64,000 nt of DNA, from the NCBI RefSeq assembly GCF_000143415.4, contig NW_003314349.1, positions 406,692 to 470,691 on the forward strand. The letters are read 5' to 3'. The notes beneath the pieces were generated by a model. The model was not told the DNA's origin. It saw nothing but the letters and a program-made list of their open reading frames with translations, and did not search any database. Below are positions 1-12,230 of the stretch, in pieces. The DNA comes from Selaginella moellendorffii. Taxonomy: Eukaryota; Streptophyta; Lycopodiopsida; Selaginellales; Selaginellaceae. How positions within the stretch are numbered: position 1 is the stretch's first letter; the number at the start of each line of letters is the position of its first letter. The position numbers and the translations under genes are program-made.

Positions 1-3000
1 AAATGGTCTACTCAGGTAAGAAACCACCTTGTCCTGGTTTTGGGAAAGGCTCAGTTGCTTGTCCTTCACCTCCACCTTGGACGGGTGGGGATAATCAATG
101 TCTATGCACCAACGAAGAAAGGGAGACGTGCAAAATTCTGGCTAAGCGTGTTGTAGTCTGCCCAGGGGCAAGCAGATGAATGGTTGGTCCTGGGAGACTT
201 CAACATGGTCGAGGACATCTGTGATCACAGGGGAATGCAGGAAACAATTCAGCCACTCGAGTAGGAGCAGTGGAGTCAGCTCATGGATGTACTGGGGCTC
301 ATAGACCTCCAACATGCTGCGGGATTCGCACCTCACGCTCACCCTTTTACAAGGCGGCAGACAGTGTCCTCCTAGTCGAGACTGGACCGGATTTACACCT
401 CATCTCGCATATGGGGAAGCCTTAAAACATGGCTCAGTTTTGCCTCCTTCTCAGATCATGACCCCCTCCGATGCGTGATCAAGCTCCAAAGGGACAAAGG
501 GATAGCAGTCCAGCAATCAATCACTAAAGCAATGATACGAGACTCGGTGGCGATCGGGCTTATATGCGACGCTCTTGCACAGAACAAGATGGGGCTGATC
601 CCAGTGCTCCTGTCTTGCTCACAGCAGCTCCGGGTGCGCCAGAAGGATCTCAAAGAAGTGGCGATGAAGGACCTGAGACTGGCCAGGCAAAAGGTGGCAG
701 CGGCACATAGGATGTTGCTGAACACGCAAAATGAGCACAAGTGGCAAGTAGTATTGGATGAATGGGAAGTTGAGCTACTTGACCTGGAGCATGTAGCATG
801 GGCCAAGGGTTTCCAGGCCATGGAAGATGGATAGGCCTTCTCAACAAGGTGTTCTTTAAGGGAATTAGGCCAGTGACTGACTCTCCTCCCATCCTAGGAC
901 TAAAACATAGTGATGGGAGGGTTGTCAAGGACCAACTGGGAATGCCACGGCTTGCCCAGGAGTTCTACCAAGCGCTATACACAGCCCAGGAGTGGACTCC
1001 AAAAAGAGAAAATGCAGCAGTGGAAGTTCTTGCATCCCTTCCCTGGTGTGTCCCCCACAAGTGGTATGACTCACTAAGGACAGACTTCACACTGGTGGAG
1101 CTTCGGGAAGTGCTCAGGAAGCTCAACAACGACAAGCAGCCAAGTATCGACAGCCTCTTGCCCATTTTCTTTGAGGAGCATTGGGAGACCATAGGCCTGC
1201 TATTGCTACAAGCATGGTGGGATGCTCAACGTGATGGGACCTTGCCTCGCAAGATCCTCGAGGGCCAAATTGTGCCTATCCCAAAGAGGGGGGACTTGCA
1301 GGAGTTGAGGAACTAGAGGCTGATCATCATGCTCAACACGTCCTACAAGGTCTATGCCAAAGCAATGACCCTCAAGCTCCAAGCTATCATGTCGTTGATC
1401 ATTTGAGAGCAGCAAACAGGGTTCATTCCAAGGCGGCAAATTGCAGAAAATATCTGGACATACCTTCTAGCTTAGAGATGGGCAGAGATCTTTGACCAAC
1501 AAACTACAGCATGGCTATTGGACTTCGAGAAGGCCTACAATCGGGTGGACTGGAGGTTTCTGGAGGAGTGTATGCATACGATCGGCATCCCGAGAGAGTT
1601 GGTCGCTAGGATCTCATTACTGCACCGAGGAGCCGTAAGCAGAATCACAATCAACAGCGAGACGGGATCAAGTTTTCAGCTAGGACGCTTGGTACACCAA
1701 GGGTGTCCACTAGCACCCTATCTATTTCTGATTGTGGCTGAGGCCTTAGGCACATTTCTAGCGGAAGGCAGGCGCATTAAAGGACTCACCCTACCGGCGG
1801 CGAGACAACAACTTTTGGGAACCACAAGGGTGACTCGGGAACTCCTGGATGGAGCATTTGTAGATGACACTACCCTGTTCCTACTTGTGACTAAGGAGAA
1901 CTTGGATGTAGCTAAGAAGGCGTTGAAGACTTTCAACCTCACGGCTGGCACAACAATTAACTGGAACAAATTAGTGGGCATAAATTGGGGGCAGCCAGGC
2001 ATTGAATCTTGGGGGTAGGACATCAGCTTCCAGTGGCTCAAACCAGGAGAAGACACCAAGTACTTGGGGATTCAGGTTGGTACTCGGTTCAGTGCAACAC
2101 TTCAGGATGACACCTTGCTCCGATGAGTACGAACGTCAATCTAGAAGTGGGCTCCCTAGAAACTCGGTTTGCCAGCGAGAGTGGTAGTAGCCAGGAGCAT
2201 CATTCTGCCCAGCATTTGGTACCACCTCTCAATCTGGCCTGTCCCAGAACACACTCTTAGAAAGGTATGCATGATGGTTCATCAATATTTGTGGCAGGGC
2301 GCATTGGTCACAAGGAGGAGTATGGCCAAGGTCGTGTGGCAATCTACAGCACGTCCGCGAGTCTTGGGAGGACTTGGAGTTATCGATCCAAGTGACATGG
2401 CAAAGGTGCTACGGTATAAAATCCTCCTCATCAGCCTTCAACCAGGCAACCAACCTCAGAGACTCATGTTCAAGCAGAGCTTGTTGGCAATCCGGCCTAG
2501 GCACAACACTACAAGACCATAGGAGGAGGATCCACGTTGGCTTTTTGCTGAAGGGCCGAAGCAAGTAGTCAAGGGCGGCACACTGGTTCAAGGGTTCCTT
2601 AGGTTATGGAGCGAGTTTCTAGTCAGTAGGGAAATGCCGGGGCAAGCAGAGGACTGGCTGAACCAGCCCCTATTCTTCAACGACCTCTTCAAAGTGGATG
2701 ACAGGACGTTGGGTAGGGAAGACCACTACACAATCTAGTGAAAGCTGCATAGTGAAGGCTTTCGAACTCTCAAGCAACTAATGGGAGTTCTGGACAAGGA
2801 TAGGAGGAAGACTACAAGGCGAATACAGGTCTTTAACCTAGGACGGTGGAGGAAAGTCCACCTCAATCTTCTTTGCATCATCAGAGCGATGAGTGAGGCG
2901 AAGAAGGGGAAGCTCTGGCCTAGGCGCTGTCTCAAACCTGGAGACTTTGTGGCTCTGCAACGGGACATGGAGCCAGGTAGGGAACGAGTCAGATTGGGGG

Positions 3001-4363
3001 CCTAGACACGGGTGTTTACGACACCTACACCAGCTTGGGAGGATGGCGATGTGGAGGTGTGGTTTGTTGTGTCTCCCGAATAAAACGTCGGGTTAAGGTG
3101 ATATGCTGCTACCAATAGGAGACGAACAAGCCATGCCAATGGTGACGGACGATGAAGTCAAGGGTAGGATTCAAGTGGTATGATAGGCTCTGAGGCAGGT
3201 GGTGGTAGTTCAATCAATGGCCACACTAGAGGGGGATGGCATTCTCAGATGGTGGCGATAGCAACTCATTGAGGATCTGGATTGGGACCCAGTAGCATGG
3301 AAACGAGGAGCGAAGAGCTTCTTCTCATTTGAAGTCAAGGAAGCACGGGATGGTCTCTTGACCAGCAGGAAGGAGGCCCAAGGGGAGATCCCCAAGCTCT
3401 AGAAGAAATGGATTGAGCAAGGAGTCGAAGCAAATCAGGTGGTGGACAACACACTAGCATTCTGGAAACTACCAATATAGGAGAAAGTCAAGGCCACTTC
3501 TTGGTTGGTGGCAAATAACGGCTGCCAGTAGGACAACGATTCTAGGAGGAAGCATGCCGATGATGCAATGAGTGTGGTGAGCTAGAGACAACGCGACACA
3601 TAGCTTGGAGATGTGACGTGGTGAGAGAGGTATGGCGACAGATCTTCAAGGCGATGCAGGAACTAGGAGACATTCCAAAGTTCGAGGCTCAGAGCGGGGA
3701 TATCCTCCATTGGTTTGAGGGAGATAGAGGTCCAGCCATTGGTCCAGCTTGGAGGCGTATTCGCTGTTATGGACGACATGGATGGAACATGCGAGTCTGA
3801 TGGGATGCGATAAGGGCTGAAGTTAGGATGTCAGTTTGGGAGGCGATGGGCCATGAGTGATGGTCCATCTAGAGGGCGACTAGAGTGCAAGCACTCTAGG
3901 AGGCACGGAACCATTGCCGTTTTGATGGGCAACAAGCAAAGATATCAGTGGTGGTGGCATCGTGGTGGAGGCTCACTCTTGCAGCGGTGCGGCTTCATTA
4001 CACCATCTTGAAGGAGCGGGTGAAACCGAGGCAACTAGAGGAGTGGTGGTCCAAGTGGCTCCCATGCTTTGGCAGAATGGTAAGTGGCAAGATTTGTTGG
4101 CAATGGTGCCCCCCGGACTTTGTTCTACGTTCAGCTCGTGGGGGAGACTTGGACATCGACATGATTTGATCGAGACGACCACGTCCACTTCTACTCCAGG
4201 ACTAGGTCCTATTGCGACATACGAGGATCACATAGAGTAGCTCATTGAGAGGGTGGCATGCCCAGTTTTTGTATTAGTCCTATTGGGACATGGGGAATGT
4301 ACATACATATTCAATGATTTCACTGGATTGTAGCACCGCAGAGTGTCTTTGACTGTAAACATG
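1..4363 (+). mobile_element. Decayed LINE (non-LTR retrotransposon), 5' end outside window
   Basis: Fragments of a plant L1-type LINE can be read in changing frames. Up to about 480 they match an endonuclease/exonuclease/phosphatase domain, with INVYAPTK near 90, GDFNMVED near 200 and FSDHDPL near 460. From about 1010 to 2500 they match reverse transcriptase, with DFEKAYNRVDW near 1520, a QGCPLAPYLF block near 1700 and the catalytic box as FVDDT near 1860. At about 3560-3640 a CxxC...HxxxxC zinc-binding region (CNECGELETTRHIAWRC) matches the zf-RVT domain that follows RT in plant LINEs. Many in-frame stops (mostly TAG and TGA) and frame changes show that it is dead. Some stops replace conserved residues, for example TAG where NWR is expected after 1310. 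The 3' boundary is placed at the telomere-like tract. The family is secure; the exact clade is not. Confidence 0.85.
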
Positions 4364-4392
4364 CCTAAATCCTAAACCCTAAACCCTAAACC
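4364..4392. repeat. Interstitial telomere-like tract (CCTAAAC)n
   Basis: About four units of the plant telomere repeat (CCCTAAA), with one variant unit, lie exactly between the LINE 3' end and the truncated 5' end of a Ty3/gypsy integrase fragment. The position suggests a LINE tail, an insertion into an existing telomere-like tract, or a repaired break. The sequence alone does not decide between these. Confidence 0.8.
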
Positions 4393-5376
4393 AGTTTCTC
4401 GAGGTTTTGACATGGTGCTTTTTTCCAAGATGGCCCATTTCTTGCCACAGATGATGTCATCAGCGATCGTGGTCCTCAATTTGTTTCTAGCTTTTGGCAA
4501 CAATTCCTTTCTTTCCTTCATGTCAAGAGCTAGCTGTCGACTTCCCACCATCCTCAGACTAATGGGCAATGGGAGCATACAATTCAAACTCTAGAGCAAT
4601 ACCTTCGATGCTTTATTTGCCATCAACAGGATGATTAGGTTGATCTTCTTCCCTCTGCTAAGTTTGCCTACAATAATTCTCAGCACTCCTCAACACATTC
4701 ATTTTTTGTGAATTATGGCCTTCATCCCCATTGGTCATATTTGTACCTATAACTCCTGGTATTTTCTAATGCTTCGATTGCTGCTCGTGCTGTTGCTTTG
4801 GATTCTCTTCACGAGGATGTTCATCACCACCTTGCTCATGCCCAAGCTGCTCATCACCATGTTGCTAATCACTCATGTTAACCTAGTCCTTCATTTTCTG
4901 TTGGATCTAAGGTTTGGCTTCTTCAGCGTCATTGGAAGACTACTCGCCCTTGCAACAAGTTGGACTACCAATGTTTGGGCCCTTTTCCAGTTCTATCTCG
5001 CATTTTTGAGGTAACTTATCGGCTTGATCTTCCAACATCCATGGGTTTGTATCCAGTATTCCACGTTTCTCTTTTGGAACCTTATCATGCTCCTTTGGAT
5101 CCTGCTCATATTCCTCTAGCTCCTCCTCCTCCTACAGTTATTGCTGGTGAACCAAAGTTTGAGGTTGCTACTATACTTGATTCTAAGTACAGGTATCACA
5201 AGCTTTATTATCTTGTCGATTGGCTTGAATATTCACCTAGCAATCATATGTGGGAACCTGCTACTTTTGTTGCTCATGCTCCTGATTTAGTTGCGGATTT
5301 TTATCGTCGCTATCCTCTCAAACTTGGTCTTACACCACTTCAGTTGCCACTTAGTGCTTGGCAATAGGAGGGGGAA
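4393..5376 (+). mobile_element. 5'-truncated Ty3/gypsy chromovirus: integrase C-terminal half and chromodomain
   Basis: The remnant begins inside the integrase core (FSKMAHFLP), shifts frame, continues with ISDRGPQF and then HHPQTNGQ, and carries a TAG and further damage. From about 4960 the frame is clean to the stop at 5367. It holds the integrase C-terminal region (VTYRLDLP...YPVFHVSLLEPY) and then a chromodomain (FEVATILDSKYR, YYLVDWLEY, MWEPATF), which marks it as a chromovirus. A purine tract (AGGAGGGGGAA) at 5366-5376 sits directly before the LTR start and fits the polypurine tract. Unlike the elements at the right end of the window, the HHPQTNGQ block here is not interrupted by an intron-like segment. 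Everything upstream of the integrase core is missing. Confidence 0.85.
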
Positions 5377-5800
5377 TGATGTCATATATTTGCCATCTCT
5401 CTCTGTATTTACTGAAGGTATTTTTCACTGTATTTGCTCCTTACGGGATTTGAACCCTGGACCTGTAGTGATGAGATTTGAACCCAAGATCTACCATGCA
5501 TGTGCATGCCTAAATTACTTTCCTGGATTAGCAAAAGGGTTGACCAAATTAGGTTCTAAGGACCCTATAAAAGTAGGGTTTCTAGGACTTTGTACTCAAA
5601 GTGTTCAACACAATTCTTTCTTCCTTCAACTTTTCTTTTGTCTTTGTCTTTTGATCTTGTCTTTTTCCTTGTCATCTCCTTTCACTAATGAGCTCCTAGT
5701 AGTTTTGTTGACATTTTTTGAGAGGTGTCTTAGGGTTTAGGGTGAAAATTATAGCTGAAATATCTCTACCTTGGATCACATTTCTTTCTTATGATAACAT
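5377..5800 (+). mobile_element. Probable 3' LTR of the truncated chromovirus (right end uncertain)
   Basis: It starts with TGATGTCATA directly after a polypurine tract. It contains a TATA-like CTATAAAAG near 5564 and a T-rich stretch, as expected for U3/R. Its end cannot be fixed because no second LTR is available; ...GATAACA near 5800 is only a guess. On the minus strand it holds two tRNA T-arm-like motifs at 5446-5456 and 5473-5484. Confidence 0.55.
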
Positions 5801-5937
5801 TTCTCGTAATTGGGCCAAAAGTTCTTTATTTTATTCCTGTGATCATTTCCAAATATGTTTCTATGAAGAAGTAGTGGCTCTTAAGCTTGTGGAGGGTGAG
5901 TTCTAACCCATAAAGAACCAACCATTGTTCATGAAAA

Positions 5938-5964
5938 TAAACCCTAAATGCTAAACCCTAAACT
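5938..5964. repeat. Short telomere-like tract
   Basis: Two imperfect CCCTAAA-type units lie just downstream of the chromovirus LTR. Similar short tracts occur at 5726-5741 (opposite orientation), 6982-7000 (a palindromic CCCTAAACCCTAGGGTTTG) and 8527-8554. Confidence 0.6.
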
Positions 5965-7741
5965 GAGGTTGGCTTTCCTCTCTAGTTTTGAGCACTATCA
6001 TGAACTTATTAAAGCCATCAATTTATCACTATATTGTGACTTCTATTGACTACAGTATTTTTTATTGTCAAAACTATTTCACTCAACTACCAAATCCTTA
6101 TAAATACGTTTTTCATTATTATTGTTATATATGGTGAAAACTTTGTGACTTCCAATGACTGCAGTATCTTTTACAATTAAGACTACTTTACTAAACAGAT
6201 ATAATGTTTTCCATTATTATCGTTACATATGGTAAAACTTTTCTCTTTTCACTTTCTTGTTTTTTTCTTCATTTTTTTTCTTTCTATTTTCTTTCACTTT
6301 TTTTTTCTAGGATGTTGGTATCAAAAAGATACATCCTTTTATTGAATAGGTATTTTAATAAAATAAAGTATCATTTAACTTTTGTTAGAGCATTTGCAAT
6401 AGTTTTCTTCCATCCACAGTTGATTTATGAGAGTGTTGAGGCAATGAAGTAATTAGATTTATAGATTTAAATGAAAGTTATCATCTAGAATAAAATCTTT
6501 CTTAATGTATTTCTCTGTGCACCATATGCAAGTAATTTTACCCCCACAACACACTAGCAATAACTTTAGGTATTTGTCATATATTAAATTTTCATCTTGA
6601 GGTGGTGCCAACTCCTAAGAACTCATACATTTCTTAGTTTTAATCCCATGGTTTTTAAATGTTTTCTATATCACATCATTCCAATCACTATCATGATCAA
6701 TCTAAGTAATTTAAACTAATTTTCTGCCAACCAACCCACTCACAACACCATATTCAATACTCACTATACCTAGTTCATATTTCATCAGTATACATATACT
6801 TATTTAGGGATATTTTGAAATTATATACCTTGAGTGAATGGCCTAAAACCTAGGGCTGGAACCTTAGGATTTATAGTTTAAAGGTTAAGGTTTTGAATGA
6901 TTAATCTTATTTTAAAAACTATTGGAATAAAATAAAACCCCTAGAAAAAATAGTTTAGTGTTTATACAACCTTTGAAATTGCCCTAAACCCTAGGGTTTG
7001 CACCCCAAAATTATAGGGGTTATATAGATTATTCTTTCAAGACCATTCAGCCAGGGTATTAAATGTTAAGGAAAATGGTTATTTCAAGCATGTTGTGTGA
7101 TGCAATCATAAAATGCTAGAAAGAAAAGGTCAAAGAAATTATTCTTGGAGTATCAAATCTTAACAATATAGATGACATTAGTGGAGTACTTTTGGTTGTG
7201 GCTTGTACAATACATAAAGTTATTATTAAATTGTTACTATGAGAAAGGGAAAACAAAGACTTTAATGGTATTCAGAATGGCTTTGTTTTAATGTTTTTGG
7301 CTTTACAGATGTTTTGAGAATGCTCCTGTACTTTGAGGTGGTCAAGCATCACTTGCCATTCAATCTTATTAAAGACTTCTTATCAACATTAACACTGCTT
7401 AGTATAACTAACATTGTAGATAACCTGTTGCATGCCATAGATTTCATGGATGAAAATAATTAGATTATGAAAAAGCATATGCAACAATTGAAGCAAGTTT
7501 TGGAATAGATTCTAAGTGACTCTGACAATGACAAGCCTAGTCACTTGCAGTGGTCAACAATGACACGAGGAATTTTGGGAGATAATGAGTCTCCTACTAG
7601 CACTAAGAGGTTTGCAAGGCTAGGAAAACTTGGAAAACTTAAAAATTTGTTGAAATAGTAGGATGTTTTAGTTGTTGGTATGACCAAAGACATGTACTAT
7701 AGATACCTAAATACCATTTACTATTTACCATTAGCTTATTA

Positions 7742-8216
7742 AACGATGTTGAAAAACCTTTACAAAACAAACTTGATATTCTTAACATAGTCATAGGTAA
7801 GAATAACCTCTTTCATGTGTAATTTTTGAAGTTAAAATATCCTTTTGTTCTGTAGATAATATCTAAAGACTGTTTTGAACAAGGAAAATATTCAAAAGAA
7901 CATAATTTCCTCGACATGCTTAATGGTTATTTGTTAAAACAAATACTAAGAACAAAAAAGATATAGCTACTTCTGTATAATTGTGTTTTTGGTGTCTTTT
8001 AAGTTGGGAAATCCCTTTGGGTGGTGTAGAAAATGGCCAATTACTATGAACAATAACAATGTTGAAAAGTCTTCACAAAACAAACTTAATGTTTTTGACA
8101 TAGTCATAAGTAAAAATAACCTTGTGTATAACTTTTGAGGTTAAAATATCCCTTTACAACATTAATGTCTAAAGTCTGTTTCGAACAAGGAAAATGTTCA
8201 AAAGAATGTAATTTAG
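7742..8216. repeat. Direct repeat pair, about 165 bp each
   Basis: The segment at 7742-7912 recurs at about 8055-8216 in the same orientation with roughly 80% similarity by eye. Both copies begin AAC(G/A)ATGTTGAAAA and contain GACATAGTCATA or a close variant, then GTTAAAATATCC, then GAACAAGGAAAATRTTCAAAAGAA. The spacing is about 313 bp. It may be an old local duplication or parts of an unknown element. Confidence 0.7.
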
Positions 8217-8526
8217 TTAAAACAAGGAGATAAGTTTGATTTAGGGTGAGGGCATTTCATAAAGCTTGTTGGAAGGTGGGGTGGTAATGTTGGAAGGGAG
8301 CTAGAGATTGGCCACTAACTTAGATGAGTAAGATCCTCAATTGTATAGATAGGAAGGCTACTTTTATCTTAAGACACAATGGTGAAAAAAGATGTCTAAT
8401 GAAGTTTTTTAGTCATTGGTTCTTTTTTAAGCTTTTTTTTATTAATGGGCTGCTCATTTAGGCATTTACTTAAAGATGTATAGAGCTGTCAATCAAGATG
8501 AACCTCAAGTGCCCCTCATCATTGCT

Positions 8527-8554
8527 CTAAAACCCTAAACCTTAAACCCTAAAC
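8527..8554. repeat. Short telomere-like tract
   Basis: Three to four imperfect CCCTAAA units (CTAAAACCCTAAACCTTAAA and on) occur in AT-rich sequence upstream of the Ulp1-like fragments. Confidence 0.65.
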
Positions 8555-8647
8555 ATTTTTCTAAAAAATGTACAGTACTGAAAGGGTTTTTGGTTTTTGG
8601 TTTTTCTTTGGTCTTCTTTTTCATTTAGTCTTTGGTTTAAAACTTAA

Positions 8648-8863
8648 TTGCTCATCTTTGGCAATTTTTCAGTAATGCACAGAGCAACCTTGGCTAAGGA
8701 AGACATTGACGAATTCAACAATGTAAATGAATGGCAATGTTTTGAGGATGGAGACAACAAACCATACATGTGCAAGCTCGAAAATGTCCTTGCACACCCC
8801 CTAAAGGGATTTTGTAACAAGCAATTTTTTGACAATACAGTTCTGAATCAGCATAGAATCTGA
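8648..8863 (+). CDS. Short open frame of unknown identity
   Basis: A 71-codon open frame reads through AT-rich DNA with a mixed, non-repetitive composition. It contains NEWQCFEDGDNKPYMCKLEN and three cysteines. I do not recognise it. It lies about 500 bp upstream of, and on the same strand as, the first Ulp1-like fragment and could be an earlier exon of the same captured gene. Chance cannot be excluded. Confidence 0.2.
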   Translation: MLIFGNFSVMHRATLAKEDIDEFNNVNEWQCFEDGDNKPYMCKLENVLAHPLKGFCNKQFFDNTVLNQHRI

Positions 8864-9136
8864 ATTCACAACTATGAAATCATAAATTTTTTGTATTTTC
8901 TTTTTTTCTAATACTGTTTTTTACACTTGACAATGCTAAAATCTGGAAATGGATATAGGAGAAAGAGTAAACAAGAGTCCTCTTAGTACAGAATTTTTAT
9001 TCCTCAAAACTCATTCAAATTTTTATGCAAATTTTTAATATACAAACTTTAGAAAATCAGGTGCACAATGAAATGCTACCATGCAGACTAAAGAACTAGA
9101 AGTTGAACCTTCTAAACATGAAATATAGCCATATCA

Positions 9137-9785
9137 ATGCCAAAGAGACCCAAAAAATTAAACCAAACTTCAATCTTTCACCTAGATTCTATGTATTACA
9201 TTGGACACGATAGTAGCAAAGCCTTCAAGATTATTAGGGAGTACCTAGAGCATGAGTGGAGGTATTATAATGGTGAAAATCCCATAATCAAAATTAGCAT
9301 AAAAAAACTGAAGGTATGTTTTATGTTGGTCTTTAGTTTATCAGTTGACCTTGTTCAATTATCGGCTGCTGGAGTGCTATAGAGACGAGCTGCCCGGATA
9401 TCTCAAAGCTACTGTGGTCGAGTCAGAGGTGTAAATTAGCATCCAGTAGCCAACTAACCACTATTTGCAAAAAGCTGTCAAGGAAAACAACATAATAAAG
9501 AAGGACATTGTGTTAAAAAAATTCTTCCAAAGATGTAAAAAACAAAATGTCAAAAGGAATGACAAGGAGGAGCAAGAAGTTGCTACTACACATAAGCATG
9601 AGGAGAAAAATAAAACTTGCAATTAAAAATGGAAGATGAAGCTATGGGTGAAAAAGTAAATGACTAGGTAGTCTTTAAGCCAAATGAAAAGCTAAAGATT
9701 AAATGCTAAATGCAGGAAAATGTAAAATGCAAAAAAACAAATGTAAATCAAATGAATCAGGATATTTTAAGGGTCTATCCTAACA
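9137..9785 (+). pseudogene. Ulp1/C48-type cysteine protease fragment, left arm of an inverted duplication
   Basis: The first exon-like piece (9137-9313) encodes a segment with FHLDSMYYIGHDS and IREYLEHEW, matching the region around the catalytic aspartate of Ulp1-like (SUMO-protease fold, peptidase family C48) proteins. An apparent GT donor follows (GTATGTTTTATG). The next exon, which should carry the catalytic Q...DC block, is missing and replaced by about 90 bp of GC-richer DNA (9365-9460). A lysine-rich tail frame (LKKFFQRCKKQNVK) follows around 9510. The arm is the reverse complement of 9915-10620, so the two arms can fold into a long hairpin. Such domains are often captured by plant MULE transposons, but no terminal inverted repeats or transposase were seen here. 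Confidence 0.65.
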
Positions 9786-9914
9786 CTTCTATATAGCATG
9801 AAAGTTCTACACGTGTCAGTTTTTCTAAACTTTTCTTTAAAAAACTTACTATGAATCTTGTTGTAAGATTTCATACTTTGTAGAAATGCCTTCCAAATGG
9901 AAAAATCCAAACAA

Positions 9915-10640
9915 GGATAGAGCCTTAAAATGTCTTGACTTATTTAAGTTATATTTACTCTTTTGCATTCTATGTTTTCCTACATTTAGCAATTAGTTTT
10001 TAGGTTTTCATTTGGCTTAAAAACTATCAAGTCATTTGCTTTTTCACTTGTATCTTCATCCTCCTTTTTCAACTACAAGTTTTCATCATTCTCTTCCTGC
10101 TTATGTGCAGCATCAACTTCTTGCTCCTCCTTATCATTTCCCTTGACATTTTGTTTTTTACGCCTTCAGAAGAATTTTTTAAGCACAATTTCCTTCCTTA
10201 TTTTGTCATCAGTAAATAGTAGTTAATCTTTAGTTTGTTTGAAGATGAGTAACTACTTTAATATAAAACTATACTTTTTTTTTGTTGCCTGTATTTTCAT
10301 CTGTAAGATACCATTTTATCTACAAACTTTATTGTAAGATTTTTAGGAGATTTCTTTATAAATGTCTCCATGAAGTGCATCATGTAAACTCTACAATCCA
10401 TAGCATTAGTCTATTACAAAACCTGGAAAATTGAATAAGGTCAATTGATAAACTAAAGACCAACATAAAACATACCTTCAATTTTTTATGCTAATTTTAA
10501 TCATGGGATTTTCACTATTGTAATACTTTCACTCATGCTCCAGGTACTCTTTTATAATCTTGAAGGCTTTACTACTATTATGTCCAATGTCATACATAGA
10601 ATTTAGGTGAAAGATTGAAGTTTGGTCTGCTTTGAGAGAA
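9915..10640 (-). pseudogene. Ulp1/C48-type cysteine protease fragment, right arm of an inverted duplication
   Basis: Read on the minus strand, this arm gives HLNSMYDIGHNSSKAFKII, then an intron-like gap. After TTTTCCAG comes an exon with QTNAMDCRVYMMHFMETF, the C48 peptidase Q-x(5)-C active-site block, with DCR where DCG is usual. The tail (IRKEIVLKKFF, then an acidic KNDKEEQEVDAAH-like stretch) matches the end of the left arm. Stops such as HE*KYY show that it is broken. It aligns with the left arm over most of its length at about 80% by eye, separated by about 130 bp. This arm keeps the active-site exon that the left arm lost, so the duplication predates that loss. Confidence 0.65.
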
Positions 10641-12230
10641 ATGATAACCAAACTCTAGTGGGATTTAAAAATTGGTGTATATTAAGTTTAAAACCAAAGA
10701 ATTAAAAATAATAATACTTATACTTTAAATATGGGCAATAATAGATACATTTTCTCAAAAATATTTGGTTGATTCTCCATTTCCTTATTTTTTCATACTT
10801 TTGACTAATAAAGAAAAAATTTAAAAATTTAAAACTCTTACCTTTTGATACAAATATGAATAGAAGAAGCTATTGAAGACATATTAACCTTGTTTTAGCT
10901 TTAGGTTCTAGAAAAATGTGTTAAGGAAAAAAACATTAAATATTTTACACAATAAAGAAGTTCACAACCATGTCATTTATCATTCAATTGGTATTCATGC
11001 ACTATAGATCAATATTATTAATGAGTAGCTTCATTGTTGCAAAAAATCACAAATGTAAGATAAACTTGGTAAATTATTTCAAAGTTGAGATTATCTGTTT
11101 GAAACTCCAACCAATAATGTAAAGTCTGATATTTCCACTTTTTCTCATATGTTTTTTGTCAGCTCCTTCACATCCTAGAAAAAAAAAATTTTATTGTCTC
11201 TTATCAAAGTTTTAACTAAAAACCTTTATCAAGTTGTCCTTATCATTTTGTTTGTCCATCCCTTTTGTTTCAAGTGCGTTTTGCACATCATCATCCTCAT
11301 CATCTCATTTGTCATCCTCTAGTAAACTTGAAAATGAGGTGTATAGGAATAAGAAAGATGATGGTGAAAAAATGATGGAAAACAGAGTTGCCTTGGATCA
11401 CCAATCAGAGACAAACTCTAACAATGAAGAGTGATAAGCTGAGTTAATTGGATAATCTACTCTAGGTAGCACTTGCATGTAAGATTTGGCCATCAACAAG
11501 TGAGAAGAGGGTAAAGATGGCATAAGGCACATAATCAATCAAGATCCAATAGAAGTCTAAGAACTAGAATAATGGAAGGTAAAAATAAAGTGAGTAAAAA
11601 TGTATACTCTAAGTCGATCCTAGGAATATAGAGAGTTGGCAACAAATCTCACAAACAATTTGATAAAGAATCAAGTATAAAGATTTCTATGATGTTGAGT
11701 AGTAAGATCAGGATAACTTCTCAACTTTACGATTGCTCTATTTATACTACTCTAGTGTAATTGCCTTCTATATTGGCCCTCTTGGTCTTCTGGAATTAAG
11801 TCTATTTACAGATATCAACACTTGGCAACTGATGTAACTGTTGGCAACCACTTTTGGACAGTATGCTGAACACACAATAGTATGCTGAAGTTGTGTGTTT
11901 AGATCCTATAGTCTCCTTTACTGCTCATCCTTGGGTGTCATTGAGTTTTGAACTGCTGACCTCTTTGTGTTGGAGATTTAGTGGTTGGAGCTCCATTCTA
12001 ACCTTTGGTACTTAGCACATTCTATGTGGCAAGGTGAATATTCCATTCTTCTGACTTGGGCAATTTCCTACTTTATGACACACTTCCAGACTTAAACTGC
12101 ACTAGTGTCTGAATTGTTTGTTTATTGGATTGCTGTGCTGACTTGTTACCATTTGTAATTTTTATTTTTTATATGATGCTCATTTTCTCAAGTGATAAAT
12201 TTTCTTAGTTCTTATTGTTAGAGCAGAAAC
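10641..12230. other. AT-rich spacer
   Basis: No gene is supported. A serine- and glutamate-rich plus-strand frame of 66 codons at 11234-11434 (SSSSSSHLSSSSKLENEVYR) looks like low-complexity chance coding. Confidence 0.5.

Larger units (their letters stand above)
5965..8647. other. AT-rich spacer with no recognisable intact gene
   Basis: The stretch is AT-rich and full of stops in all frames. The only coding-like piece is a plus-strand frame at about 7300-7660 (starting FTDVLRMLLYFEVVKHH and ending GKLKNLLK). It is broken by two TAG codons and I do not recognise its family. A pair of direct repeats and short telomere-like tracts are listed separately. Confidence 0.5.
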
